Numbered from the stretch's first letter, positions 45,921-55,856 are shown. The stretch: 64,000 nt of DNA from an uncultured Cetobacterium sp. (GCA_934085975.1 CAKOHT010000002.1:62001-126000), one strand, 5' to 3'. Notes: a model not told the origin generated them from the sequence alone. Translations and numbers: made by a program.

Positions 45921-46915
45921 CTATTTCTCACCTCCAATATGGCTAAATACATTTTATATACTCTATAGTTTAGCTTATCAAAAAAATTATAATTTAAATC
46001 TAAGTCCTCTACTATCCGCTTTTTATTCAGTATTCCTGGATGCTTTCTTTCCAGTGTATCTATATGCTTCAATGTCATTATTTTTAAATAACTTTTTACT
46101 ACACTTTTATAGTTAAAATCTAAATCCTCTATAATATACTTTTTTATTTCAAAATCCTTATATACAAATCCCTCTATTGTTTTTGGTTTCAAACTTTCAT
46201 TTTCTCCAAATCTATACAGTGCTATTGGATAGTTCTCGTACTTATAAATTTCTCCCTCCTTACTGTACTTGTAAAAGAACTCCCAGTCTGAACTCGGATA
46301 CATCTCTTCTTGAAATCCATCAATTTTTAATGCTATTGATCTTTTAAAACATATCCCCACAATTCCAGTCAATTCGTCTCCTCTCATAAAAAATTGGCTG
46401 AGTACTTTTTTCTTTTCAATATTTTTTTGGGGTTCTATATAAATCTCATCCAAAGATTTTTCTCTCAAATCAATAACTAAAGGCTTATAGAAAATAAAAT
46501 CTGCAGCCTTATTTTCCTTTATTGTCCTACTAATTGTAGAAATATAATTTGGAAAAAGTATATCGTCATCATGCAACATACAAACCCACTCTGTTCTAGC
46601 TAATTCTAAACACCTATTCCAATTTCCAAATAAACCTAAATTTTTTTTATTTTTATACAACATAATTTTAGGGCTATTAATCTCTTCAATCAACTTTTCA
46701 ATTTTACTATTTTTTTCAGGTGAATCCTCCACTACAATAATTTCATAAGGCTCAAAACTATCTTGATTTAATGCACTTGCTAAAGCTTCTTTCAGTAAGT
46801 GATCTCTATTATAAGTGGGAATGACAATGCTCACTTTAGGAACTTCCTCGCTATATTTTCCAAAAACTAATTCTGATTCTACCTCTTTGTATTTCTCTAT
46901 GTTTTTTCCCATCAA
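45902..46915 (-). CDS. Glycosyltransferase family 2
   Basis: 337 residues. GT-A motifs: VSIVIPTYNRDHLLKEAL, VVEDSPEKNSKIEKL and MLHDDDILFPNY (DxD). It overlaps the upstream GT4 stop (TGA/ATG overlap of 4 bases). Part of the same sugar-chain operon. Confidence 0.9.
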   Translation of the reverse strand: MMGKNIEKYKEVESELVFGKYSEEVPKVSIVIPTYNRDHLLKEALASALNQDSFEPYEIIVVEDSPEKNSKIEKLIEEINSPKIMLYKNKKNLGLFGNWNRCLELARTEWVCMLHDDDILFPNYISTISRTIKENKAADFIFYKPLVIDLREKSLDEIYIEPQKNIEKKKVLSQFFMRGDELTGIVGICFKRSIALKIDGFQEEMYPSSDWEFFYKYSKEGEIYKYENYPIALYRFGENESLKPKTIEGFVYKDFEIKKYIIEDLDFNYKSVVKSYLKIMTLKHIDTLERKHPGILNKKRIVEDLDLNYNFFDKLNYRVYKMYLAILEVRNRWKIHL

Positions 46916-48099
46916 TAATCTCCTAAATTTAAGCTTTTTATTATTGAACTATATTTAAATCTATTTTTATAGTTATCTATTAGTTTCTCCTTTTTTTGTA
47001 AATCTATTTTCCCGTCAATAATTTTTCTTACCTTTTCTATCAACTCATTTTCGTCAATTATTGAAAAAATTTCACCAACTTTTTCAGCATCAGTTATATC
47101 TTTAGCCGCGCATGTATTTGATGTCAAAACATAGTTGTTAAATGCCATCGCTTCAACCATAACTATTCCAAAACTTTCCCATTTAGACGGTAAGATAAAA
47201 ACTTTACTTCTGTTATAATACTCGTATAAAAGCTCCCTATCTTTAACTATACCCGTAAAAATAATATTTTCTTTTTTCTCTGGAAATCCTTGAAAAAAAT
47301 CGTCAATTTTTTTCTGAAATTTACTTTCAATACTTCCTACAAAGAAAAATTTCCAATCTTTCAAATCTACCTTTTCTAAAACTTTTAACAAAAATTCAGT
47401 GTTTTTTTCTTCAGTGCCCAATCTCCCAACTGTTAAAAATATATTTTCTTTTTCTTCACAATCTTTTAATCTAAAATTCTTTTCAATAAAAAGGTCATCA
47501 TATCCGTTTGGAAGCAGTATAGTTCTTCCCGCTGTGGAAACCCCAGCATATGAATTTTTCATTTTATCATAAGCTTCCCTAGTTTCGTAGCTTATTAAAT
47601 TTGCTATTTGAACCAATTTTTTTCGCTTATCATACTCTTTTATCTCTCTTCTCTTTCTAAAAAACTCTCTTAAATTTTTTGGTTTCATTTGAGTTTTTTT
47701 TATCTCTTTCTCATAGACACCTAAATTAAAGTCAGCTTTTATAAAGACTTTTCCGTTTGGATTAAATTTCTTATAAAAAAATGCGTTCCAATAACTACAC
47801 TTTGTTACATGAAATAACATCAAAACATCAATATCTTTGGCATTTTTACATATATACCTGTAAAGAGGTATTCTTTTTATAAACATTACCCATGGAGCAA
47901 ATTTCTTCATCTTTTTAAACCATCTTGGAATTTTTACGATTTTTACTCCTCTGACATCTTCAGGTAAGTCTTCTTTTAAATCACAAGTCACTATTTCGCT
48001 TTCAAAGCCTAGCACATTGTGAGCATAAATTGGAATCATACCATTATCTTTTCCAATCCAAGTATACTCAAACTCCTCACAGATATGAACAAATTTCAC
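46912..48099 (-). CDS. Glycosyltransferase family 4 (GT-B fold)
   Basis: 395 residues. The C-terminal nucleotide-sugar domain is clear: LTVGRLGTEEKNTEFLLKVL, FVGSIESKF and VFILPSKWESFGIVMVEAMAF (Glu pair of the GT4 motif). N-terminal acceptor domain shows MKFVHICEEFEYTW. Starts with GTG after GAGGAG. Likely cytoplasmic and membrane associated, adding a sugar to the LPS. Confidence 0.9.
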   Translation of the reverse strand: MKFVHICEEFEYTWIGKDNGMIPIYAHNVLGFESEIVTCDLKEDLPEDVRGVKIVKIPRWFKKMKKFAPWVMFIKRIPLYRYICKNAKDIDVLMLFHVTKCSYWNAFFYKKFNPNGKVFIKADFNLGVYEKEIKKTQMKPKNLREFFRKRREIKEYDKRKKLVQIANLISYETREAYDKMKNSYAGVSTAGRTILLPNGYDDLFIEKNFRLKDCEEKENIFLTVGRLGTEEKNTEFLLKVLEKVDLKDWKFFFVGSIESKFQKKIDDFFQGFPEKKENIIFTGIVKDRELLYEYYNRSKVFILPSKWESFGIVMVEAMAFNNYVLTSNTCAAKDITDAEKVGEIFSIIDENELIEKVRKIIDGKIDLQKKEKLIDNYKNRFKYSSIIKSLNLGDY

Positions 48100-48112
48100 G
48101 TTTTTCTCCTCT

Positions 48113-48979
48113 CTACTTCAAAGTATATTTACTAACTTTATCTCCATCCAGAGAATTTTCTATCCCATATTTGCAAAAATAATCTTTTCTTTTAAATATC
48201 TCTTTCTTTCTTTCGTAATAGTATTCCTCATTTAGGCTTTTTTTCTTGCTTGGATCAAATGGATGATAAAGGTGTAGCTGAATTAATTCAGTTTTTAACT
48301 CTCTACTTTTAACTCCTGAAACACATAGCCTATTTCCGAAGTCATCATCCTCATACCCCCATCCCTGATATTTTTCATCATATCCATTTACTTTTAAATA
48401 ATCCTCCTTAAATAAGCCATAACTCATTCCAGCCAATCTTATTCCTCTCTTATTTAAACAAAAACGTTGTAAAATTCTTCTTTTTTTATCTAATCTATAT
48501 TGATGTAGCATATTTTCAAAGTATTTTTGAGGAATAATCTCTTTTATTATACAATAATCTTTAGTTTTATTTAATTTTTCTAATATTAAATTTTTTTCTT
48601 CAAACTCTGTATTGTGAGCTCTTCCCATCAAATATTCATTTTTTTTAGCATTTTTTAACATTTTTTCAATATAATCATTTGGAAATATCAAATCTTGGTC
48701 GCAAAAGATTAAATACTCTCCTTCTGATTCTCTAACTGCGCTATTTAGTGCTCTTGTTTTTCTAAAGCCCCTATCCTCTTGATAGATATGTTTTATCTTA
48801 AATTTAGCCTTCTCTATTAAATCCCCTATATAATCTAGAACTTTTTCCGAAGAGCCATCATCCGTTATTATCAATTCATATGGCTGTATCTTTTGACTTA
48901 ATAAACAAATAAATAGGGCTCTTAAGTGTTCCAATCTATTATATACAGGAACAATTACTGAAACTTTTATATTTTCCAT
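48113..48979 (-). CDS. Glycosyltransferase family 2 with galactosyltransferase-like C-terminal domain
   Basis: 288 residues. VSVIVPVYNRLEHLRALFI, ITDDGSSEKVLDYI and FCDQDLIFPNDYI (DxD) in the N-part. The C-terminal NGYDEKYQGWGYEDDDFGNRL motif is like beta-1,4-galactosyltransferase C-domains and chondroitin-synthase-like enzymes. It follows the LPS kinase gene with a 13-base overlap. Confidence 0.88.
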   Translation of the reverse strand: MENIKVSVIVPVYNRLEHLRALFICLLSQKIQPYELIITDDGSSEKVLDYIGDLIEKAKFKIKHIYQEDRGFRKTRALNSAVRESEGEYLIFCDQDLIFPNDYIEKMLKNAKKNEYLMGRAHNTEFEEKNLILEKLNKTKDYCIIKEIIPQKYFENMLHQYRLDKKRRILQRFCLNKRGIRLAGMSYGLFKEDYLKVNGYDEKYQGWGYEDDDFGNRLCVSGVKSRELKTELIQLHLYHPFDPSKKKSLNEEYYYERKKEIFKRKDYFCKYGIENSLDGDKVSKYTLK

Positions 48980-49683
48980 CCTCTATCCCTTAACCTTTTC
49001 TTTTTTTCTTTTATTTTCTCAACAAGTTTTAATCTTTTTAGCTTCTTCATCCCTAAAGCTAAATAATAGTACCACTCTTTCTTATAGGGATATTTCATCT
49101 CTTTATAGGAATCGTTTCTCATCGTTATCATATCATAATGTGCTCTATATCTTCCAAAAAACATTCTTTTCCCCTGAGTATCCAATATTTTTATTTTACC
49201 ATTTTTTACTAAGAAATTCCCTGGATTAAAATCACCATGATATGAGCCTTTATTATGTATTTTCTCCACTAACCTAACAAATTCATCATTATACTTTATA
49301 TCTATCTCGCCATCAAAATAGTCCATTAAAATTGCTGAATATGTTATCATTCCAAACTTTCTTGTATTTATCACTAATCTTGGAAGAATTAACTCCTTAA
49401 TCCCCTCATTATACAATCTAGTTACATTTTTTAAAGTTGCCAGTGCTTCACCAGCTTTAAATATTGACATCACTTTTCTCTGTGGTATTCTATATTCATT
49501 ACGAGGTTCTTTCAGTATATATTTTTTACCGTCTATTTCTATAAGAGCTACATAATTTCTTTTAGTGTCCTTTAATTTTTTTATAACTATAAAATCTTTT
49601 TCAATTATTTTTTTACCTATATTTTCATACTCATCATCAAAAAAATACAAATTATTTTCTTTATAAATCTCTTTTTTTAACAT
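48967..49683 (-). CDS. Lipopolysaccharide core kinase (RfaY/WaaY type)
   Basis: 238 residues from ATG 49683 (AGAGG upstream). Protein-kinase-like fold: YILKEPRNEYRIPQR (ATP lysine), KGSYHGDFNPGNFLV (catalytic loop HGDxNPGN) and IKILDTQGKRMF (metal Asp). Such kinases phosphorylate heptose of the inner core; here it is adjacent to two heptosyltransferase-type genes, which supports that role. Confidence 0.82.
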   Translation of the reverse strand: MLKKEIYKENNLYFFDDEYENIGKKIIEKDFIVIKKLKDTKRNYVALIEIDGKKYILKEPRNEYRIPQRKVMSIFKAGEALATLKNVTRLYNEGIKELILPRLVINTRKFGMITYSAILMDYFDGEIDIKYNDEFVRLVEKIHNKGSYHGDFNPGNFLVKNGKIKILDTQGKRMFFGRYRAHYDMITMRNDSYKEMKYPYKKEWYYYLALGMKKLKRLKLVEKIKEKKKRLRDRGWKI

Positions 49684-49696
49684 TCTCATCCTCTTT

Positions 49697-50812
49697 TTAT
49701 AGTTTTAACTCCTCTAAAGCACTTTCCACCTGTTCAACCTTTATACTATTTAGTATATCTGTTCCGTGGTATCCATCATTTTCTGGCTCAACTCCATCTC
49801 CTTTTATAACTCTTAAATTATCAAATGGATGTTGCCAGATAGTCATATTAGTCCAAAATAGGCAAATGTAGTTTTTTCTCAGTGCAAATGCTATATTTGA
49901 AAGTCCTGAATCGTATCCCAAAAAGAAGTCTGAGTCATTTATTACCCTTATTGTCTCAATCAAAGAAATTTTTCCTATATAACTCTCTATATTTTCACAA
50001 CCACAACTTTCGAGTAGTTGTTCCGAATAATACTGCTGTTTTTTACCATTTCCCAAAAGTACTATTTTTTTATTTTGATATCTCACAGAAAGCATTTTCA
50101 AAATTTTAGACATATTTTTTATCGGTAAAGTTTTTTGTTCAGAGGATGCTCCCACTCCGATACTTATTATATCACTATATTTTCTCTCTTTAAACATCTC
50201 TCTCATATCAGGCCTTAATTCCTCTCTAGTGAAAGATCTATTCAATACCTCATCCATCAATAAAATTTGTCTGTCTAATACATATGTCTTATTGTCATCC
50301 ACTTTTATTGCTTTATTCATATATATGCTACTTTCTTCGCTACACAATCCTATTTTATCATCACAAATTATATACTTTAAAATTTCACCTATCCCAATAT
50401 GCTCAAATAATATAACTCTCTTAAATGAAAGTCCATTTAATCTCCTGAAAAATTCTATTCTATATTCTGCATTTTTTATAGGATTTTTTAACTTTTTCAA
50501 TCCCAAAACATTATATCCCAACTCTTGAAATACAGATTCCCATTTATCTCTACACATGATGTATAGATTTTCCTTACCATAATAATCAGCTAAAATCTTA
50601 AATGATGTTGTTTTTACAACATTATCCCCTAAAGCTTCTAAAGATATCACCAACACGTTCTCTGTTTGCTTTTTCTTAAAATCCTTTTTAAATTTTTTAA
50701 ACCATCTTTCGAATAAAAAATCTGCTAACTTTAATTTTAAATAACTTGATTTTAAATAGTCTGGTTTTATTTTTTTTATCTCTCTAATTCCTCTTAAAAT
50801 TTTATACCTCAT
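49697..50812 (-). CDS. Glycosyltransferase family 9 (heptosyltransferase-like)
   Basis: 371 residues from ATG 50812, after GAGGAGG. GT9 features: NVLVISLEALGDNVVKTT, ISIGVGASSEQKTLPIKNMSK (donor region) and SDFFLGYDSGLSNIAFAL. The family moves ADP-heptose onto LPS inner core. Specificity is inferred from family only. Confidence 0.87.
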   Translation of the reverse strand: MRYKILRGIREIKKIKPDYLKSSYLKLKLADFLFERWFKKFKKDFKKKQTENVLVISLEALGDNVVKTTSFKILADYYGKENLYIMCRDKWESVFQELGYNVLGLKKLKNPIKNAEYRIEFFRRLNGLSFKRVILFEHIGIGEILKYIICDDKIGLCSEESSIYMNKAIKVDDNKTYVLDRQILLMDEVLNRSFTREELRPDMREMFKERKYSDIISIGVGASSEQKTLPIKNMSKILKMLSVRYQNKKIVLLGNGKKQQYYSEQLLESCGCENIESYIGKISLIETIRVINDSDFFLGYDSGLSNIAFALRKNYICLFWTNMTIWQHPFDNLRVIKGDGVEPENDGYHGTDILNSIKVEQVESALEELKL

Positions 50813-50820
50813 TTTCCTCC

Positions 50821-51915
50821 TCAATACACTTCTAGCTTTTTCACATCGAATTTATTTATATCTGTTTCCTCTCCAGCTACTGGTATATCATTAGAAAATA
50901 CCTGCTTCACCAATGGTGAATTTGGTCCCCAAACTACTGAATTATTATCCCCTGTATCAAGTCGATAAACTGCTGTCATAGGTATCCCTTCTGCCACTCC
51001 TATGTGTACAATTGAAGTATCAGGAGTTACTATATATTTAGAATACTTTATCAGTTCAACAACCTCCAGTATTCCAGAAAGAGTTGGGTATTTTACTCTT
51101 TCTCTATCTCCTAAAATCTCTATTATCTCCTCTATTTCACTTTTTTTTCCAGATTCCCCTATAAATACTAACATATTTTTAGAATCTTTTAAAATCTTTC
51201 TACTTATCTCCAAGGTTTTTTCTCTATTAAAACTTCTGTGTTTACTAGCTGCATACGGGTTTAAAATCACTATATTCTCTGGATTTCCGAGCTCATGTAA
51301 CCTTCTTTTAATCTCATCCTTTACAACTACTCCCGTATATATATCATAGTCCAAATTGGGGTTCACTATTCCAAAAATATCAAGTATACTTTCATACATA
51401 TTAGTGATATGCTTCCTGTAATTCTTTTCATAACTTATATCGAAAAGTTGCCAATCACTTTTATCTAACCCTATATTCACCTTAGCTTTACATAGATTTA
51501 TAAACTTCATTTGATTTACACGGAGCATCTCCGAGAAGTCAACCAATACATCATAACTCTCTTTAGATATAATATGAGCTAACTCTCTTTCCTTGCCCTT
51601 TTTATACTCATGAATCACATTCACATGGGGATTAAATTTTATAATATCCGTAGCTGTACCTCTACTTACCACTCCTATTTTAATATCTGGATATCTCTTT
51701 TGTATCTCCCTAAATACAAGAGTATTTATAACCATATCCCCTATTTTTCCATCATAACGTAAAAAAAGAATAGATTTTACCCTACTCATATCCAATTTTT
51801 TACCTTTTAGTAACTCTGTATTTTTCTTATTTTTTCTATCCCAAAGCTTTCTGCCTATACTTAATCTTATTGGTCTTAGAAAGTCTTGAACTATTCTATT
51901 CAATCTCCTAATCAT
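50821..51915 (-). CDS. Glycosyltransferase family 9 (heptosyltransferase-like)
   Basis: 364 residues. SILFLRYDGKIGDMVINTLVFREI, IGVVSRGTATDIIKFNP, ILNPYAASKHRSFN (donor binding) and YIVTPDTSIVHIGVAEGIP are all GT9 features. First gene of the 13-gene operon; GAGGGG precedes the ATG. It differs strongly from the second GT9 gene, so two successive additions are likely. Confidence 0.88.
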   Translation of the reverse strand: MIRRLNRIVQDFLRPIRLSIGRKLWDRKNKKNTELLKGKKLDMSRVKSILFLRYDGKIGDMVINTLVFREIQKRYPDIKIGVVSRGTATDIIKFNPHVNVIHEYKKGKERELAHIISKESYDVLVDFSEMLRVNQMKFINLCKAKVNIGLDKSDWQLFDISYEKNYRKHITNMYESILDIFGIVNPNLDYDIYTGVVVKDEIKRRLHELGNPENIVILNPYAASKHRSFNREKTLEISRKILKDSKNMLVFIGESGKKSEIEEIIEILGDRERVKYPTLSGILEVVELIKYSKYIVTPDTSIVHIGVAEGIPMTAVYRLDTGDNNSVVWGPNSPLVKQVFSNDIPVAGEETDINKFDVKKLEVY

Positions 51916-51941
51916 GCTTTCCCCTCATATATTTTCTTTTA

Positions 51942-51950
51942 ATTATAACA
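51942..51950 (-). promoter_or_regulatory. Extended -10 promoter of the LPS operon
   Basis: TGTTATAAT on the minus strand: a perfect TATAAT with the TGn extension, 27 bases before the first ATG. The -35 (TTAAAA) is poor, as is usual with extended -10 promoters. The rest of 51951-52130 is AT-rich without a gene and must hold the omptin promoter. Confidence 0.55.
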
Positions 51951-52130
51951 CATCTCAGTTGTAATTTTAATATCATAATCTTCCATTTCCTCTTAAATTT
52001 TTTTGTTTTCATATTTTCATGTACTTTTTTTAATAATTCATGTCATAAAAAATATTCTTTGTACTTTTGTATGCTAGACTACTTCCAACAAAATTAAATC
52101 CGTAAAATTCTTGAAAAAAAGGGGGGACTC

Positions 52131-53078
52131 ATGTTAAAACAAAATTTTTTAATCCTACTTGCCACTATCTCTACTGGAGTTTTTGCACAATCAACTAATG
52201 CCTTTAACTTCTCTTTAGGAGCTGTTAACGGTAAAGCTGGAGAGTATGTGTATGTTCCTGAAACGGGTGAAAAAATTAGTTATCTAGACTGGAAAATTAA
52301 AAATATCCCTGTTTTTATACTTGGCTATACACACACATTTAATAATAATATAGAGTTTCAAATGGGGCTAAAGAAAAACTTTAGCTCCACATCCAGTGGT
52401 TCTATGAAAGACTATGACTGGTATTCATCCTACGATAGTGAAGATGGAGCTACTCCTAGTGACTACGGAAAACTGTCAAACTTCAGTAGTAATGACAATT
52501 ATGTGGATAATCTTTTAATGTTTGATACAAATGTTAAGTATTGGTTCTTCCACACTGACAATCTAAAATCTGGACCTATGGTCGGTCTTAAATATGACTA
52601 CTTTAAGTTTTATGCTAAGAGTGGAGACCAATATAACTATACGTTAGATGGGTCCACTACTATTTTTAAAGGAGACTATGCTAGAAAAAGTATTGAATAC
52701 TCTCAAAAATTTTTCACACCGTACATTGGTTATGGAATTTCATATACTTACGAAAAGTTAATTTTAGACTTTGGAATTAACGGTAGTATCTATGGAAAAG
52801 CTAAGGCCCATGATAAGCACCTTGAAAGAGGTCCGATGGAAACTGTTGAAAAATATAAAAAAATTAAGAATTTAGGGGTTAAACTTGCAGCCACGTATCC
52901 ACTGACTCCGTCCATTGATATAAACGGTAGCTTGGAGTATTCTAAATACTTCCATAGAAAAAAATCTACTACTGATTTTACAAGTGAAGATGGCGATAAA
53001 ATTGATGGTATTAAAAATTTATCAGGTATTAAAAATACTAGCTATACAGTGGCTGTTGGAGTCACATATAAATTCTAA
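52131..53078 (+). CDS. Omptin family outer-membrane protease
   Basis: 315 residues. Signal peptide 1-19 (cut after VFA), then a 10-strand barrel as in OmpT/Pla. FSLGAVNGKAGEYVY, KISYLDWKIKN and the final VTYKF match the family. The catalytic residues are all kept: Asp94 and Asp96 in MKDYDW (OmpT D83/D85) and Asp228/His230 in AHDKH (OmpT D210/H212). Omptins cut between basic residues at the cell surface and need LPS. GGGGGG-like leader before ATG. It lies 20 bases before an autotransporter gene, so an operon. Confidence 0.9.
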   Translation: MLKQNFLILLATISTGVFAQSTNAFNFSLGAVNGKAGEYVYVPETGEKISYLDWKIKNIPVFILGYTHTFNNNIEFQMGLKKNFSSTSSGSMKDYDWYSSYDSEDGATPSDYGKLSNFSSNDNYVDNLLMFDTNVKYWFFHTDNLKSGPMVGLKYDYFKFYAKSGDQYNYTLDGSTTIFKGDYARKSIEYSQKFFTPYIGYGISYTYEKLILDFGINGSIYGKAKAHDKHLERGPMETVEKYKKIKNLGVKLAATYPLTPSIDINGSLEYSKYFHRKKSTTDFTSEDGDKIDGIKNLSGIKNTSYTVAVGVTYKF

Positions 53079-53098
53079 AAATTTTGGAGGACGATTGA

Positions 53099-55795
53099 AT
53101 GAAACTGTACAATAAAAAATATCTTTTCATTGGAATTCTTGCTTCCTTAGTGACAGCGTGTGGTGGAGGCGGTGGAGGCGGTGGTAACTCTGCTTCTACA
53201 CCTTCATCAACAACTAACAGCAAAACTAATACAAACATTTCTGCTCCTACAAAATTACCTGTTGGTCCAGAACCTAATAAGTACGGTGACGATTATAGTC
53301 ACAATTTGCCTTCTTCGAATAACGCGGGAGTTCTCTATGACAAACCTGGGGAACTTCCACCTCCATTTGAGAAACCACCTTCTAAAAATAATACAGTATT
53401 AAATATTAAAGAGAATATGAAAACTGCTCTTGTTGCCATTGATAATGAAACAGCAATAAATGAAAAGTCAGGAGCTATAAATGTTAATACTACACATTCT
53501 ACAGCTATACTATCTGTAGGAAAAACTTCTAAAGGTATAAATGAAGGAACTATCACAGGAACACACTCGGATCCCGAAGAAAAAATGACTTTAATGGAAG
53601 GAGTCAATGGAGCAAATTTAGAAAATCGTGGTATTGTGAAAGGAACCGGTATATCTATAACTGCTATCTCTAATCGTTCTGATCATGGCGAGGGTTTCAC
53701 TTCTATCAATGATGGCAATATAGAGCTCCACGGAAGTAGTGAACAAAATCTGTATTATACAAATCTAATTGGTATGGAGGCAATTAAAAATATTGAAAAA
53801 GATAAAGTAGATGGAGATACTACTCTTATTAACAATAAAAATATAAGTATCAATAACATAAACTTTCATCTATTAAATCCTGATGCTGTTCCATATATTC
53901 GTGGAATGAGTATGACTGTCTATGGTAACTCTACAGCTAAAAATACAATGATAAATAATGGAAATATCAGTATAACTGGAAAAGGTAGTATTGGTATGAG
54001 CGCTAATGGAAATAATATTACTGTATTAAATAAAGGAACTATCAAGGCATCTGGAAAAAATAGCTATGGAATCTTTGGAGATGGAGAAAATATTGAAGCT
54101 ATAAACGAAGGAACTATTGAGGTAGATGGAGAGTATTCAACTGGTATAGGAGTTTACAGAGGAGCAACTGGAATCAATGAAAAAACTGGTATTATAAAGA
54201 TCGATGGTCAAAACTCTTTTGCTATGAGTGCTATAAATGGAAGTAAAATTATTAACAGAGGAAAAATAATACTAAATGGTAACTCTACGGGTATGTATGC
54301 TGGTAGTTTAGGAAGTAAAGCCGACGATTACGCTCCAAGCTCTATTATAAATGAAGGAGAGATTATTTTCAAAGATTCTAATGACTATAAAATAGCGATT
54401 TGGGCTACTGGAAATTCAACTTATATAAATAAAGGAAAAATAATTGGTGATGATAGTATTGAGATAAAAACCGAGGGCAGTGGACAATTTATTGTTGGAA
54501 AAGAAGCTTCTGGAGAGGTTGCAAAAGTTAAAGCTAAAAAAAGTTTGAAAATAGATGGAGAGGTTAAAGCGTCCAAAGATTTAATTGTAGGGAATAGTAA
54601 AAAAATTGTATATAGTGATGTTTTTTCTGCTCCAAAAATCGAGTTAGTCAGAGCTATCAATCCAAAAGCCGTTTCTATGTTCTATGACTCTAAATTAGAA
54701 ATTAACAATCAGAACAATGTCGATATTGCTGTTTATAGAAATGATACTACTATTGAAAAAAATTACAAAAGCAAAGAATTCGCCTCCTTAGTTAGCTCTC
54801 TAGATAACTACTTGAACATTGAAAAAACAAAGTTTTCTAAAGATGAAAAATTAGTTGTAGATAAGATTTTAAAATCTGATAACATAAATAGTGTTAGAAA
54901 AGTTGTAAAAGATTTATCTGGGCAAATATACGCTAACCTTCCTAGACAAATTTTTGATATTCAAACTAGATTTGTAAAAGAGGATGAAAAACTTATAGAT
55001 AATCTAAATGAACACAGCTATAATTTCAACTTCTTCGGCGATAAGAGCTCTGTCAAAGACAAAGGGGAAATCTCTGGATATAAAACCATATCTGAAGGTT
55101 TCGTTGGAACAAAACGATTTACAGATGATATATTCACGACTATTGGATATCAAAATAGTCATGTTAAGTATAATGATAATTCTAAAGGATCGATACAATC
55201 TATCCATACTGGAGTTTATAAAAAATTTCTTTTAAATAACTTTAATATCAAACTTGGACTAAACGGAGAGTACAATTTCCATGAAACAAACAGAGAGATT
55301 GATACCTTCAACAAGAAGGCTAAGGCAAAATACAACGCTTACACTTTCGGAGCTAACGGAGAAATTAGCAAGTTCTACGGAGATTCTATGTATTTTAAAC
55401 CTATGGCTGGACTGAGTTTAGGTTATGGAAAGTATAAAAAATTCACTGAAAAAAATGTCGGAGATTTGGGCGTAACCCTTAACGCAGAGGACTATTTCTC
55501 AATTATACCAAGTGTAGGGTTTAAAGTTGGTAAAAACTTTGACTTTATAGATTTATATTCAAATTTTGTCTATTCATATGAGTTAGGTGAGTTGAATAAA
55601 AAACAAGGTATGTCTCTTTTAGGAGATAAAGTTAATTATAAATTAAAAAATGACTCTTTAGAGAAAGAAAACTTAGCGTTGAATGTTGGAGTATCTACCA
55701 AAATTAAAGATTTTAAAGTTTCTTTCGAAATTGGAAAAGAGTTCAGAAAAAGAGATAACAACTACCTATCACTAGGTGTTGGTTATAAATTTTAA
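53099..55795 (+). CDS. Autotransporter with lipoprotein signal and glycine tract
   Basis: 898 residues. The signal ends in LVTAC (lipobox, Cys21) followed directly by eight Gly, then a Ser/Thr/Pro/Asn linker (about 30-100). The passenger (about 100-600) has many short repeats of the type INEGTI, INNGNI, VLNKGTIKASG and IINEGEI, as in beta-helix adhesins. The last about 280 residues are an autotransporter beta-barrel ending in SLGVGYKF. It is probably anchored to or exposed at the surface. Downstream of the omptin gene in the same transcript, preceded by GGAGG. Confidence 0.9.
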   Translation: MKLYNKKYLFIGILASLVTACGGGGGGGGNSASTPSSTTNSKTNTNISAPTKLPVGPEPNKYGDDYSHNLPSSNNAGVLYDKPGELPPPFEKPPSKNNTVLNIKENMKTALVAIDNETAINEKSGAINVNTTHSTAILSVGKTSKGINEGTITGTHSDPEEKMTLMEGVNGANLENRGIVKGTGISITAISNRSDHGEGFTSINDGNIELHGSSEQNLYYTNLIGMEAIKNIEKDKVDGDTTLINNKNISINNINFHLLNPDAVPYIRGMSMTVYGNSTAKNTMINNGNISITGKGSIGMSANGNNITVLNKGTIKASGKNSYGIFGDGENIEAINEGTIEVDGEYSTGIGVYRGATGINEKTGIIKIDGQNSFAMSAINGSKIINRGKIILNGNSTGMYAGSLGSKADDYAPSSIINEGEIIFKDSNDYKIAIWATGNSTYINKGKIIGDDSIEIKTEGSGQFIVGKEASGEVAKVKAKKSLKIDGEVKASKDLIVGNSKKIVYSDVFSAPKIELVRAINPKAVSMFYDSKLEINNQNNVDIAVYRNDTTIEKNYKSKEFASLVSSLDNYLNIEKTKFSKDEKLVVDKILKSDNINSVRKVVKDLSGQIYANLPRQIFDIQTRFVKEDEKLIDNLNEHSYNFNFFGDKSSVKDKGEISGYKTISEGFVGTKRFTDDIFTTIGYQNSHVKYNDNSKGSIQSIHTGVYKKFLLNNFNIKLGLNGEYNFHETNREIDTFNKKAKAKYNAYTFGANGEISKFYGDSMYFKPMAGLSLGYGKYKKFTEKNVGDLGVTLNAEDYFSIIPSVGFKVGKNFDFIDLYSNFVYSYELGELNKKQGMSLLGDKVNYKLKNDSLEKENLALNVGVSTKIKDFKVSFEIGKEFRKRDNNYLSLGVGYKF
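53161..53187 (+). repeat. GGTGGAGGC repeat coding the Gly tract
   Basis: Two copies of GGTGGAGGC in tandem plus GGTGGT encode Gly22-29 of the autotransporter. The unit is 9 bases, so slippage would alter tract length without breaking the frame. Confidence 0.7.
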
Positions 55796-55810
55796 ATCTC
55801 CCCATAAATA

Positions 55811-55855
55811 AGTTAAAAGACCACGAAAATTCGTGGTCTTTTAACTTGTTTTTTA
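55811..55855. terminator. Strong terminator after the autotransporter
   Basis: AGTTAAAAGACCACGA (55811-55826) pairs perfectly with TCGTGGTCTTTTAACT (55831-55846), followed by TGTTTTTTATT. It also lies just beyond the stop of the converging acfC gene. Confidence 0.92.
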
Positions 55856-55856
55856 T

